The notes: generated by a model not told the origin, from the letters alone. Positions 11,572-19,978 are shown, counted from the first letter of the stretch. The stretch: DNA of 43,401 nt from FLUQ01 sp031551515 (GCA_031551515.1 JAVBNL010000009.1:1-43401); one strand, 5' to 3'. A program made the numbers and translations.

Positions 11572-11636
11572 AAGGGGGGACCTCCTGAAAACAAAAGATT
11601 TTCCGCATTCGTGCTCCGCAACGCGCGGCAGGGCGG

Positions 11637-11666
11637 CTAAAAGAAAGGCCCGCCTTGCGGCGGGCC
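11637..11666 (-). terminator. Terminator of the dicarboxylate symporter
   Basis: Perfect 8-bp stem GGCCCGCC/GGCGGGCC with a four-base loop (11647-11666), followed on the minus strand by TTTCTTTT. It lies 21 bases after the symporter stop. Confidence 0.85.
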
Positions 11667-11687
11667 ATACTCTCGCAAAAAAGCGGT

Positions 11688-12953
11688 TTAATTGCCGCGC
11701 GCGGCAATGGCCGCGTCAACGGCGTCTTCAAGATGCTTGCCGCCGACCCGGTGCAGCAAGAGCGCCGCAACCGTGTTGCCGAACACGTTGACCGTGGTCC
11801 GGCCCATGTCCATGAAGCGGTCGATACCGACCAGAATGCCCATGGCTTCCAGCGGCAGGCCCAGAGACCCCATGATGACCGCCAGCACCACCAGCGAGGC
11901 GGCGGGCACGTTGGCCGTGCCTTTGTTGGCGATCAGAGTGGTCAGCAGAATGGTCAGAATGGAGGGCAGGTCAAGAGGCAGGCCGTACGCTTGCGCCAGG
12001 AAGCAGACGCACAACGATTGATACAGGGCCGCGCCGTCAAGGTTGAAGCTGTAACCCAAAGGAATAACAAAAGAAACAACGCGGTTAGGAATACCGGAGC
12101 GCTCCAGAATTTCCATGTGCACCGGCAGGGTCACTTCGGAAGAGCAGGTGGTGAAGGCCAGCAGCAGCGGCTCCATAACCTTTTTCAGCAGCCCGATGGG
12201 ATTTTCGCCAAGGCACTTGACAATAATCAGGAAGGCCACGACGACAACCGCCAGGCCCAGGTACATAAGGCCGATCAGTTTGGCCATGGCGATCAGCACC
12301 TTGAGGCCTTGCGTTGCGAACACCCAGGCCATGATGCCGGCCACGGCGACGGGGGCGGTGGCCACGATGCCCTGGGTCAACCTGAACATGGCGCCCATGA
12401 GGGTTTCGAGCATATTGGTGACGGGCTTGGCTTTTTCACCCATGCCGCCAAGGCACAGGCCGAAGCAGATGGCGAAGAACAGTGTGGGGATGATCTTCTG
12501 CTGGGCCATGGCATTGATGACGTTGTCAGGAATGATGTCCAGGAAGAACTTGGTCCAGTCAATGCTTTGGCCAATGTGCCCGGGCAGCTTGGTGCCCGCG
12601 GAAACGGCAAGGTCGACGCCCGCGCCGGGTTGGAAGATCATGGCCAGCGTTATGCCGAGAACAATACAAAATCCGGTGGCCAGATAGAACCAGATGAAGG
12701 CGAAAGCACCAAGCCTGCCCAGCTGTTTCAGGTCAGAGCCCATTTTGTAGATGCCCAGAGTCACGGCGGAAAACACCAGCGGCATAACGATCATTTTGAT
12801 GGCTTTGATAAAGGCCGTGCCTATGGGCTGCAATTTAGCGCCAAGAGCGGGCCAGGCAAAACCGATAATACAACCGATCACCAAACCGATGAGGATCTTA
12901 ATCCAAAGGGCCATCCCTTTGGGTTTCGACTGCTCTGCATGACTTGCCATCAT
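11688..12953 (-). CDS. Dicarboxylate/amino acid:cation symporter (DAACS family)
   Basis: Inner-membrane Na+/H+-coupled importer of C4-dicarboxylates or acidic amino acids (DctA/GltP family), 421 aa with about eight membrane helices and two re-entrant loops. Family landmarks are visible in variant form: TCSSEVTLPVHMEI (HP1 serine-rich loop), GYSFNLDGAALYQ (TM7), ANKGTANVPAASLVV (HP2) and DRFMDMGRTTVNVFGN (TM8). The Asp and Arg of the last motif fit acidic substrates. AAGGAG precedes two tandem ATGs (12953, 12950); the second has the better spacing. It diverges from an aminotransferase across a 537-bp AT-rich region with repeated palindromes, suggesting joint control. Succinate, malate, fumarate or aspartate are plausible substrates. 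Confidence 0.9.
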   Translation of the reverse strand: MMASHAEQSKPKGMALWIKILIGLVIGCIIGFAWPALGAKLQPIGTAFIKAIKMIVMPLVFSAVTLGIYKMGSDLKQLGRLGAFAFIWFYLATGFCIVLGITLAMIFQPGAGVDLAVSAGTKLPGHIGQSIDWTKFFLDIIPDNVINAMAQQKIIPTLFFAICFGLCLGGMGEKAKPVTNMLETLMGAMFRLTQGIVATAPVAVAGIMAWVFATQGLKVLIAMAKLIGLMYLGLAVVVVAFLIIVKCLGENPIGLLKKVMEPLLLAFTTCSSEVTLPVHMEILERSGIPNRVVSFVIPLGYSFNLDGAALYQSLCVCFLAQAYGLPLDLPSILTILLTTLIANKGTANVPAASLVVLAVIMGSLGLPLEAMGILVGIDRFMDMGRTTVNVFGNTVAALLLHRVGGKHLEDAVDAAIAARGN

Positions 12954-12997
12954 GAACTCCTTTTAATAATGGGATTCGTGACCTGATACACAGCATG

Positions 12998-13021
12998 CCA
13001 AATACATACAAATGAATTTGG
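12998..13021. repeat. Inverted repeat near the symporter start
   Basis: CCAAAT and ATTTGG arms separated by 12 bases, extendable outward to 9-bp arms with one G-T pair. About 45 bp upstream of the symporter ATG, a position suited to an operator. Confidence 0.4.
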
Positions 13022-13101
13022 TATACCTGACCATTCTTGTGCAAGTATTTAACAAAAGCCATTGTGAGAGTAAATATTCTTTTTAATATCGGGCAACTAC
13101 A

Positions 13102-13113
13102 GTAAACGATTAC
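13102..13113. promoter_or_regulatory. Candidate operator, copy 1 (GTAAACGATTAC)
   Basis: Palindromic GTAA-ACGA-TTAC, flanked by CA and TCAG. An identical copy lies 147 bp away at 13249. The shape recalls LacI- or GntR-type half-sites, but the binding protein is unknown. Confidence 0.5.
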
Positions 13114-13248
13114 TCAGTATTTATTTATTACTGGGAAAAAAAATGCACCGATAACGTCATATGACAGAAATAACGTGCCGTTTAGTACCACTCCTGCATT
13201 GAAAACAGTTGTCAGGAAAATATTTTTTTGTACTACAAGGCAGTAACT

Positions 13249-13260
13249 GTAAACGATTAC
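13249..13260. promoter_or_regulatory. Candidate operator, copy 2 (GTAAACGATTAC)
   Basis: Exact repeat of the site at 13102-13113. The 147-bp spacing equals about 14 helical turns, which would put both sites on the same DNA face and allow looping. Confidence 0.5.
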
Positions 13261-13382
13261 CGATACGCATTCTTATTTTCGAACAGAAGCATGAAAACAA
13301 ATATCAATACCGGCAAACCTCTATCAGCGTTTTCATCCGGCAAAACCTATGCCGGCCGCAGGCGGCCCGTGCCTTCCCGTAA

Positions 13383-13409
13383 TTGACAAGGCAGAGCAAT
13401 GGCTATAGC
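13383..13409 (+). promoter_or_regulatory. Possible promoter of the aminotransferase gene
   Basis: A perfect TTGACA (13383-13388) with TATAGC at 13404-13409. The spacer is only 15 bp, shorter than ideal; TAGCGT two bases on gives 17. Leader of about 75 bases. Confidence 0.3.
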
Positions 13410-13490
13410 GTTTAGCCGGTAACCGGGAAGGCTCCAACGGCCCTCCCCGTCTTATTTGGGTGGCATGTCTAACGTTTTCAGGAAGGGCAT

Positions 13491-14684
13491 ATGCAGATAG
13501 CAAACCGAGTCAACGACCTGGGGACTGAAACCGCTTTCGCCGTCGCCGCGCGCGCAGCGGCTCATACTGCCGCGGGGGGCACGGTGTACCCCTTTCATCT
13601 CGGCGACCTCAATTTGCCGACCCCGCGCAACGTGGTGGAAGCGGCGGAAAAAGCCATGGCCGACGGCAAAACAGGCTATTGTCCCCCGGCGGGCATCGCC
13701 CCTCTACGCGACGCCCTGGCGCAGGACACCAACAGGCAGCGCGGCACCAAGTACAGCATGGAAAACGTGTCTGTGCAGCCGGGCGGCAAGCCGGTCATCA
13801 GCAAATTTTTGCTGACCCTCATGAACCCCGGTGACGAAGTGCTGTGCCCCACGCCCGGTTTTCCTATTTATGAATCGCAGATCAACTTTCTGGGCGGCGT
13901 TGTCGCGCCCTATCCCATCGTGCCGCGCGAAAGCAGTTTTTCCATTGATTTTGACGCGCTGGAAAAGGTCGTCACCTCGCGCACGAAACTGCTCATCGTC
14001 AACGATTACCACAACCCGACGGGGGCCGAATGTTCGACGGCCGAACGCGCGCGCCTGGCGGAATTCGCCATTCGCCACAACTTGTGGGTGCTGCTTGACG
14101 AAGCCTATTTTGAAACCCACTACGACCACGCGGCCAAAAGCATCGTTTCAGAGCCCGGCATGGCTGAGCGCAGCGTGCTGCTGTATACTTTCTCCAAGAA
14201 ATTCGCCATGACCGGCTGGCGCCTGGGCGCCGCCGTGGGCCCCAAATCTATCATTGATATTTTCAACAAAATGAACGTCAATATTGAATCCTGCACCAGT
14301 CAGATCGTGCAGTGGGCGGGGCTTGAAGGCATCACCGGCGACCAGAGCGGCCCGCGCGCCATCGTCGAAACCTTGCGCGCCCGCCGCGACACGGGCGTGG
14401 ACATCATGAACAGCATCCCCGGCGTGCGCTGCATCAGGCCCAACGCCTCGTTCTATCTGTACCCCGACATCACCGACCTGATGGCGAAAAAAGGCTTTGC
14501 CGACAACTACGACGCCTTTGCCGACGACGTGCTGACCAAAACGGGCGTTTTGTTCTGCACCCGCATGCATTTCGGCAAACCGCTGCCTTCCGAAAACCGC
14601 CGGTACATCCGCCTGGCCTTTTCCGGCATTGACGAAGACGCTATTCGCGCCGGCTTGGGCAAGCTCAAGCAATACGCACAATAA
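13491..14684 (+). CDS. PLP-dependent class I aminotransferase
   Basis: Fold-type I aminotransferase of the aspartate aminotransferase superfamily, 397 aa. Visible: YCPPAGIAPLRDALA (substrate/PLP domain), DYHNPTGAE with the NPTG motif, DEAYFE, the PLP lysine K236 in TFSKKFAMTGWRLG, and a C-terminal Arg region (RRYIRLAFSG) that would bind the substrate carboxylate. The ATG at 13491 is preceded by GGAAGGG. Divergent to a dicarboxylate symporter, so an aspartate- or other acidic-amino-acid-linked role is plausible but not shown. Ends in a strong hairpin before uppP. Confidence 0.88.
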   Translation: MQIANRVNDLGTETAFAVAARAAAHTAAGGTVYPFHLGDLNLPTPRNVVEAAEKAMADGKTGYCPPAGIAPLRDALAQDTNRQRGTKYSMENVSVQPGGKPVISKFLLTLMNPGDEVLCPTPGFPIYESQINFLGGVVAPYPIVPRESSFSIDFDALEKVVTSRTKLLIVNDYHNPTGAECSTAERARLAEFAIRHNLWVLLDEAYFETHYDHAAKSIVSEPGMAERSVLLYTFSKKFAMTGWRLGAAVGPKSIIDIFNKMNVNIESCTSQIVQWAGLEGITGDQSGPRAIVETLRARRDTGVDIMNSIPGVRCIRPNASFYLYPDITDLMAKKGFADNYDAFADDVLTKTGVLFCTRMHFGKPLPSENRRYIRLAFSGIDEDAIRAGLGKLKQYAQ

Positions 14685-14699
14685 CAACACTCATATACC

Positions 14700-14731
14700 G
14701 CAAGCCGGGCAGCAAAGGCTGCCCGGCTTGC
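14700..14731 (+). terminator. Strong hairpin between aminotransferase and uppP
   Basis: A perfect 14-bp stem (14700-14713 with 14718-14731) and a four-base loop AAAG, 15 bases after the aminotransferase stop and 16 bases before uppP. No long T-run follows, so termination may be partial. Confidence 0.6.
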
Positions 14732-14747
14732 TTGCCTGGATATCCCC

Positions 14748-15542
14748 ATGTCTGAATATCTTCTTGCGACCATTCTCGGCATCGTTCAAGGCGTGACGGA
14801 ATTTTTGCCCGTCTCTTCTTCCGGCCACCTTATTATCACCAGCGCTCTTTTGGGTGAAGCAGGCGCGCGCATAAAAACCTTTGAGGTCGTGATCCAGTTC
14901 GGCTCCATCCTGGCCGTTGTCGCGCTGTACTGGGGGCGCTTCTGGGGGCTGCTCTTCCCTGTCCCGGGGTCGCGTTTTTCCGGCGCGCGCGGGCTGTTTC
15001 TGCTGTTTTTGACCTGCCTGCCCGCCAGTTTGCTGGGCCTTTTCGCCCGCAATTACATCAAGGCCTATCTGTTCAACCCTGTCAGCGTGGCCATGGCCCT
15101 GGCTGTCGGCGCCGTCGCCATGCTGCTGATCGAGCGGATACGGCCGCGCATACGCTATACCGAGCTGGATGAAATAACCCCGCTGCTGGCGCTGGGCGTG
15201 GGCTGCTGCCAATGCCTGTCCTTGTGGCCGGGGTTTTCGCGCTCCGCCTCGACCATCATGGGGGGCATGCTGCTGGGCGCGAGACGAGCTCTGGCGGCGG
15301 AGTATTCTTTTATCGCCGCGGTGCCCATCATGGTGGCGGCCACCGGTTTTGACCTGTATAAATCCATGGGAGACCTAAGCCGCGCCGACATACCCTTTTT
15401 CGCCGTGGGCACGGTCGTTTCGTTTTTTGCGGCCCTGCTGGCCGTCAAAGTCTTTATCGGGCTTGTGGGCCGTATATCCTTGCGCCCCTTCGCCTGGTAC
15501 CGCCTGGCTCTTGCTCCTCTGGTCTATTGGTTTTTCCGTTAA
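14748..15542 (+). CDS. uppP: Undecaprenyl-diphosphatase UppP (BacA)
   Basis: Integral inner-membrane phosphatase recycling undecaprenyl pyrophosphate to the monophosphate lipid carrier for peptidoglycan and LPS synthesis; overproduction confers bacitracin resistance. 264 aa with about eight membrane segments. Both active-site signatures are present: GVTEFLPVSSSGHLII (residues ~16-31) and the second, PGFSRSASTIMGGMLLG, with its catalytic Arg, followed by EYSFIAAVPIM. The ATG follows the upstream hairpin by only 16 bases with a poor RBS, so expression may depend on read-through. Confidence 0.96.
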   Translation: MSEYLLATILGIVQGVTEFLPVSSSGHLIITSALLGEAGARIKTFEVVIQFGSILAVVALYWGRFWGLLFPVPGSRFSGARGLFLLFLTCLPASLLGLFARNYIKAYLFNPVSVAMALAVGAVAMLLIERIRPRIRYTELDEITPLLALGVGCCQCLSLWPGFSRSASTIMGGMLLGARRALAAEYSFIAAVPIMVAATGFDLYKSMGDLSRADIPFFAVGTVVSFFAALLAVKVFIGLVGRISLRPFAWYRLALAPLVYWFFR

Positions 15543-15558
15543 ACGGCATTGATGGCTG

Positions 15559-16341
15559 GTGACCGTGCTGTACTTGCTGAAGTTGTTCCTGACCCCGGCC
15601 TTGCTGGGCACCGCCGTTATCGCGGCCCGGCTCTGGGGGCCGGTCGTCGGCGGCGGCCTGGTGGGGTTGCCGTTCGTTTCCGGCTCCGGGTCCATCGTCT
15701 TTGCGCTGGAACATGGGCCGCATTTCGCCTCTACGGTTGCGTACTCATCCCTGCTGGGCGTCGTCGCCGTCAGCGCCTATTGCCTGAGCTACGCCCATAG
15801 CGCGCGGCGATTCTCCTGGCCTTTTTCCCTGGCCTGCGCCGTGGCGGCATTCGCCGTCTGCTCCAATGCCCTGAAGCTCCTTCCGCACAACCTGCCCCTG
15901 GCTTACGCCGCTGCCTTTGCCGCGCCCTGCCTGTGCCTCGCCCTGATGCCCTCCATGCCCGGTAACCAGCTGCAAGCCCGAAACAACTCCCGCTGGCGGC
16001 TGCTCACGCAAATGGCCTGCGGCGGGCTGGCCGTTTTCACCCTGACGGAACTTTCAGGGATTATTGGCGGACAATGGAGCGGTTTGCTGTTGACCTTTCC
16101 CATCATCACCTCCATTCTCATTCCGTTCACCCATGCCGGTGACGGCCCAAGAGCCGCTACCTTCACTCTCAAAGGGGTGACGATCGGCTCTTTCGGCTCT
16201 TCCGCCTTCAGCACCGTCATCGCCACCCAGTTGGAAAGCTTCGGCCTGATCGCCGGGTACCTTACGGGCTTTTCCGCCGCTTTTATTGCCAGTTACGCGG
16301 TCGCTTTCGCCGACCGCAAATTGACGCGCCGCGCTTACTGA
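15559..16341 (+). CDS. Multi-pass membrane protein with internal duplication
   Basis: 260 aa, about eight hydrophobic helices, no family recognised. The two halves look like repeats: residues ~25-80 (LWGPVVGGGLVGLPFVSGSG, then GPHFAS and a Gly/Ser-rich helix) and ~168-230 (IIGGQWSGLLLTFPIITSIL, then GPRAAT and GSFGSSAFS) share spacing of G, P and small residues. Such duplication is usual in small transporters and suggests an inverted- or tandem-repeat fold. A GTG start at 15559 lies 16 bp after uppP, so it is probably cotranscribed. Function unknown; transporter is an inference. Confidence 0.75.
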   Translation: MTVLYLLKLFLTPALLGTAVIAARLWGPVVGGGLVGLPFVSGSGSIVFALEHGPHFASTVAYSSLLGVVAVSAYCLSYAHSARRFSWPFSLACAVAAFAVCSNALKLLPHNLPLAYAAAFAAPCLCLALMPSMPGNQLQARNNSRWRLLTQMACGGLAVFTLTELSGIIGGQWSGLLLTFPIITSILIPFTHAGDGPRAATFTLKGVTIGSFGSSAFSTVIATQLESFGLIAGYLTGFSAAFIASYAVAFADRKLTRRAY

Positions 16342-16371
16342 TTCGGCGCGCACAACAACCAGGAGGCCTCC

Positions 16372-16971
16372 ATGTTAGCGCTCGCCATCAATGCCAGCCC
16401 CCGCAAAGGCGGCAACACCGAAACCCTGCTTAACCACGTGCTTGCCCCCATCGCCAAAGCCGGATGGGAAACGGAAATGATCCAGATAGGCGGCAAGCCC
16501 CTGCGCGGCTGTATCGCCTGTTACCAATGCTTCGAAAAGAAGAACAACCGCTGCGCGTTGGACCAGGATGCTTTCAATGACGGGATTTTTCCCCGCATGC
16601 TGGCCGCCGATGCGATTATTCTCGGCTCTCCCACCTATTTCACGGACGTCACCGCTGAAATGAAAGCGCTGATTGACCGGGCGGGCCTTGTGGCCATGGC
16701 CAACGGCAACCCCTTTTCCGGCAAGATCGGAGCGGGCGCCGTCGCGGTGCGCCGCGGCGGGGCGACCCATGTCTTTGATACCATGAACCACCTGTTTCAA
16801 ATTTTGGGCATGGTCATACCCGGCTCCACCTATTGGAACATGGGGTACGGCCTCAAACCCAAAGACGTGGAAAACGACAACGAAGGGCTGAATAATATGC
16901 GCCACTTGGGTGAAATGATCGTCTGGCTTGGCGGCGCGCTCAAACCGCATATGGGGTCTGTGCCCAAATAA
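16372..16971 (+). CDS. Flavodoxin-fold protein with Fe-S motif (Isf-like)
   Basis: NADPH-dependent-FMN-reductase-type flavodoxin fold, 199 aa. The FMN phosphate loop is INASPRKGGNTETLL (residues 6-20) and the flavin-contact motif is GSPTYFTDVTAEMKALIDR (~85-103). Between them sits a compact cysteine cluster CIACYQCFEKKNNRC (C-x2-C-x2-C-x7-C), the pattern of archaeal/anaerobic iron-sulfur flavoproteins that bind one 4Fe-4S cluster. These proteins handle two-electron transfer or oxygen/peroxide defence in anaerobes; the partner here is unknown. Strong RBS AGGAGG. The final gene of the uppP run. Confidence 0.82.
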   Translation: MLALAINASPRKGGNTETLLNHVLAPIAKAGWETEMIQIGGKPLRGCIACYQCFEKKNNRCALDQDAFNDGIFPRMLAADAIILGSPTYFTDVTAEMKALIDRAGLVAMANGNPFSGKIGAGAVAVRRGGATHVFDTMNHLFQILGMVIPGSTYWNMGYGLKPKDVENDNEGLNNMRHLGEMIVWLGGALKPHMGSVPK

Positions 16972-17100
16972 ATGCCCCCGGCCGCTTTACTTCGCCCGGA
17001 CTGTGCCTATTGTATAAAAGTGTCGAAGACCCCGACGCATGACCTTTTTCGCCGCGCGGCGAGAAAGGCTCTATGCGCCGTTGTACCCAAGGAGACCGGT

Positions 17101-18522
17101 ATGGTTCGTAAATCCATCTTTCTTGCATTTTTACTTGTAGCTCTGACAGCGACTTCCACCCCGGCGGCTATCCCTGCCGATTTCACCGCGCTGGTCAAAT
17201 CGGCAGGTCCCGCGGTGGTCAACATCAATACGGAAAAAGTGGTCACTTCCCGCCCGCAAAGAGGACCTTTCCCCTTCCCTTCGCCTTTTGACGATTTTTT
17301 CCGCGACCTGCCGGGCAGTCCCTTCAACCGGGACCAGCAGCAGCAAGCCCCGCGCCAGCGCAAACAGCGCTCGCTGGGTTCAGGTTTCGTCATCTCCTCT
17401 GACGGCTATATTGTCACCAACCATCACGTTGTGAACGGCGCGGACAGCATCCAGGTCTCTTTCGGCGAAAAAAGCGGCAGAGAACACTCCTATAAAGCCA
17501 CTCTGGTCGGCAGCGACAAAGAAACCGACCTTGCGCTGCTGAAGATCAACGCCACGAACCTGCCTTTCCTCAAATTCGGTGATTCCGACGCGTTGCAGGT
17601 GGGCGAATGGCTGCTGGCCATCGGCAACCCCTTTGGCCTGGACCATACCGTCACCGCCGGGATCTTGTCCGCCAAAGGGCGCAATATCCGCTCCGGCGCT
17701 TTTGACAGCTTTTTGCAAACGGACGCTTCCATCAACCCCGGCAACAGCGGCGGCCCTCTGCTGAACATGAACGGTGAAGTCATCGGCATCAACGCGGCCA
17801 TTATCGCCGGTGGCCAGGGTATCGGCTTCGCCATTCCCAGCAACATGGCGAAAAAAATCATCGCCGAACTGCGTTCCGACCGCAAAATCACGCGCGGCTG
17901 GATAGGCGTAACCATTCAGAGCCTTGACGAAAACGGCGCCAAGGCCCTGGGCCTGCCCGACGCCAAGGGCGCGCTGGTAGGCGACGTGCAGGCCGGCAAC
18001 CCCGCTGCCAAAGCGGGCATGCAGGCGGGCGACGTCATTCTGAAAATCAACGGCGAAACCGTGGCCGATTCCGGCGATCTGGTACGCAAGATTTCTGACC
18101 TCAAACCCGGCACCAAAGCCACGGTGGTCGTTTGGCGCAACGGTTCGGAAAAAGAATTGTCGCTGACGCTGGGGGAGCGCAGCGCGGAAAACGACAAAGA
18201 CAAATCTTCCGCCAAATCCGCGCCCGTGGTTGAAATATTGGGCCTCACGGTGCGGCCGGTGGCGAGCGACGAAGCCGGCCGCCTGCGCCTGGAAAAAGCC
18301 CAGGGCCTGCTTGTCACCGACGTTGCCGTCGGCAAATCGGCTGACGAGGCCGGGGTGCGCTCCGGCGACGTCATCCTGGGGGCCAGCGGCCACCCGGTGA
18401 ACAGTGTGGAAGATTTGGACAAGGTGCTTGAAAACCAGGGCAAAGAACGCGGAGCGGTGATGCTCTATATATCCCGCCAAGGCCAGAAGTTCTTCCGCAC
18501 TGTTGAAGTGGCGAAGAAATAA
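17101..18522 (+). CDS. htrA: Periplasmic serine protease, Do/HtrA family
   Basis: Envelope quality-control protease/chaperone (DegP-like). With the ATG at 17101 (preceded by AAGGAG) the protein is 473 aa and starts with a clear signal peptide (MVRKSIFLAFLLVALTA..., cleavage near PAA at 21-23). A longer in-frame start at 16972 is rejected because it would bury this peptide. Trypsin-like domain triad: H109 (TNHHVV), D143 (ETDLALLKI), S216 (NPGNSGGPL). Two PDZ domains follow (~270-360, ~385-470). A Q/R-rich loop, DQQQQAPRQRKQR, lies before the protease core, like the LA loop of DegP. Followed by a strong terminator, then hslU. Confidence 0.95.
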   Translation: MVRKSIFLAFLLVALTATSTPAAIPADFTALVKSAGPAVVNINTEKVVTSRPQRGPFPFPSPFDDFFRDLPGSPFNRDQQQQAPRQRKQRSLGSGFVISSDGYIVTNHHVVNGADSIQVSFGEKSGREHSYKATLVGSDKETDLALLKINATNLPFLKFGDSDALQVGEWLLAIGNPFGLDHTVTAGILSAKGRNIRSGAFDSFLQTDASINPGNSGGPLLNMNGEVIGINAAIIAGGQGIGFAIPSNMAKKIIAELRSDRKITRGWIGVTIQSLDENGAKALGLPDAKGALVGDVQAGNPAAKAGMQAGDVILKINGETVADSGDLVRKISDLKPGTKATVVVWRNGSEKELSLTLGERSAENDKDKSSAKSAPVVEILGLTVRPVASDEAGRLRLEKAQGLLVTDVAVGKSADEAGVRSGDVILGASGHPVNSVEDLDKVLENQGKERGAVMLYISRQGQKFFRTVEVAKK

Positions 18523-18542
18523 GGCGTAGCGAAACAAACGAC

Positions 18543-18577
18543 CGGGGCCGAATCTGTCCGATCCGGCCCCGTTTTTT
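18543..18577 (+). terminator. Intrinsic terminator between htrA and hslU
   Basis: An 8-bp GC stem (CGGGGCCG 18543-18550 with CGGCCCCG 18564-18571) followed by six T. Only about 28 bases separate the T-run from the hslU ATG. Confidence 0.9.
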
Positions 18578-18604
18578 CACAGCAGCCTCCAACACGGGAT
18601 AGGT

Positions 18605-19978
18605 ATGAGCACGACCCTCACACCCCGCGAAATCGTCGCGGAACTGGACAAGTACATCATCGGCCAAAGCGAAGCCAAACGCATGGTGGCCATCGCCATA
18701 CGCAACCGCTGGCGGCGGCAGCAGCTTGACCCGGCGCTGCGCGACGAAGTAGCCCCCAAAAACATCATCATGATGGGCCCCACGGGCGTCGGCAAGACTG
18801 AAATAGCCCGCCGCCTGGCGAAGCTGTGCGCCTCGCCTTTCATCAAGGTCGAAGCCACCAAATACACCGAAGTCGGCTATGTGGGCCGGGATGTGGAATC
18901 CATGGTCCGCGACCTGATGGAAATAGGCATCGCGCTTATACGTGACGAAGAAACCGACGCCGTTTTGGCCAAAGCGGAAGAGCACGCGGAAGAGCGCCTG
19001 CTGGACCTGCTTTTGCCCTCTTCTCCCCACGGTTCCAAAACGGATTACACGGCCCACGCCGACGCGCAGCCGGCCATACCTTCCGGCGCGTTTTCCGGCC
19101 AGTCCACGCGTGAAAAACTGCGGTCCTTGTTTCGCGAAGGCAAGATGCTCGAGCGCGAACTTGAGATGGATGTCGAGGAAAGCGCCCCTCAGGTGGAGAT
19201 GCTCTCCATGCCCGGCATGGAACAGGTGGGCGGGCAGTTCAAAGACATGTTCAGCAAAATGTTCCCCTCCCGCAAAAAACGCCGCCGCATGAAAATCAAA
19301 GATGCGTATGCGATTTTGGTGCAGGAAGAAACCCAGCGCCTGGTGGACCCGGACAAGGTGGCTGAAAAAGCCCGCGAGCGCGTGGAACAGACCGGCATCA
19401 TCTTCATCGACGAAATCGACAAGGTCGCCGTGCCCACCCAGGGGCGCCAGGGGGCCGACGTCTCACGCGAAGGCGTGCAGCGCGACCTTTTGCCCATTGT
19501 CGAAGGCAGCGTGGTCAGCACCAAATACGGCATGATCAAAACCGACCATATCCTCTTCATTGCCGCCGGGGCCTTTCATTTCGCCAAGCCTTCGGATCTT
19601 ATACCAGAGCTGCAAGGACGCTTTCCCCTGCGGGTGGAACTGGCCGCGCTGGGCAAGGACGAGTTTTTGCGCATTCTGCAAGAGCCGCACAACGCCCTTA
19701 CCCGGCAATATGAAGCCTTGCTCGGCACGGAACAGATCTGTGTCAGCTTTACCCCAGACGCGCTGGAAGAAATCGCCGCCTTTGCCGAAGAGGTCAACCG
19801 GCAGACGGAAAACATCGGCGCACGGCGGCTTTACACCATCATGGAAAAAATTCTGACCGACCTTTCGTTTGACGCGCCGGAAAAAAGCGGCGAAAGCGTG
19901 GTCATCAACAGCGATTATGTGCGCGAACGCCTGGCCGACGTGCGGGTTAACGCCGACCTGTCGCGGTACATTCTTTAA
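18605..19978 (+). CDS. hslU: HslU, ATPase of the HslVU protease
   Basis: AAA+ unfoldase that feeds substrates to the threonine peptidase HslV, cytosolic. 457 aa. The N-terminus LTPREIVAELDKYIIGQ is diagnostic; Walker A GPTGVGKT at residues 58-65, followed by the HslU-specific YTEVGYVGRDVESMVRDL; an I-domain (~110-240) with variable acidic/Met-rich sequence; Walker B GIIFIDEIDKV; sensor residues in the C-domain; and the C-terminus SRYIL that docks into HslV. The partner hslV, commonly adjacent upstream in other bacteria, is not next to it here: htrA is. A GGGATAGG-type RBS is present. Its stop overlaps that of the convergent hydrolase gene by four bases. Confidence 0.95.
   Translation: MSTTLTPREIVAELDKYIIGQSEAKRMVAIAIRNRWRRQQLDPALRDEVAPKNIIMMGPTGVGKTEIARRLAKLCASPFIKVEATKYTEVGYVGRDVESMVRDLMEIGIALIRDEETDAVLAKAEEHAEERLLDLLLPSSPHGSKTDYTAHADAQPAIPSGAFSGQSTREKLRSLFREGKMLERELEMDVEESAPQVEMLSMPGMEQVGGQFKDMFSKMFPSRKKRRRMKIKDAYAILVQEETQRLVDPDKVAEKARERVEQTGIIFIDEIDKVAVPTQGRQGADVSREGVQRDLLPIVEGSVVSTKYGMIKTDHILFIAAGAFHFAKPSDLIPELQGRFPLRVELAALGKDEFLRILQEPHNALTRQYEALLGTEQICVSFTPDALEEIAAFAEEVNRQTENIGARRLYTIMEKILTDLSFDAPEKSGESVVINSDYVRERLADVRVNADLSRYIL

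Larger units (their letters stand above)
12954..13490. other. AT-rich divergent regulatory region
   Basis: 537 bp with no credible gene, far more AT-rich than its surroundings. It holds an imperfect inverted repeat (12998-13021), two copies of a 12-bp palindromic site (13102 and 13249), a perfect 10-bp palindrome GTCATATGAC (13156-13165), and a TTGACA promoter element at 13383. It separates the symporter (minus) from the aminotransferase (plus) and is probably the control region of both. Confidence 0.6.

Noticed and set aside
11655..12986. A 443-codon plus-strand frame over the symporter
   Set aside because: Antisense to a well-formed DAACS transporter with a proper terminator; His/Gln/Asp-rich shadow translation.
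13461..13480. TGGCAT motif suggesting a sigma-54 promoter upstream of the aminotransferase
   Set aside because: The required GC-containing -12 element is absent at the correct spacing.
16972..17100. Longer N-terminus for HtrA
   Set aside because: Would place 43 polar residues before a clear signal peptide; the ATG at 17101 has a strong RBS.
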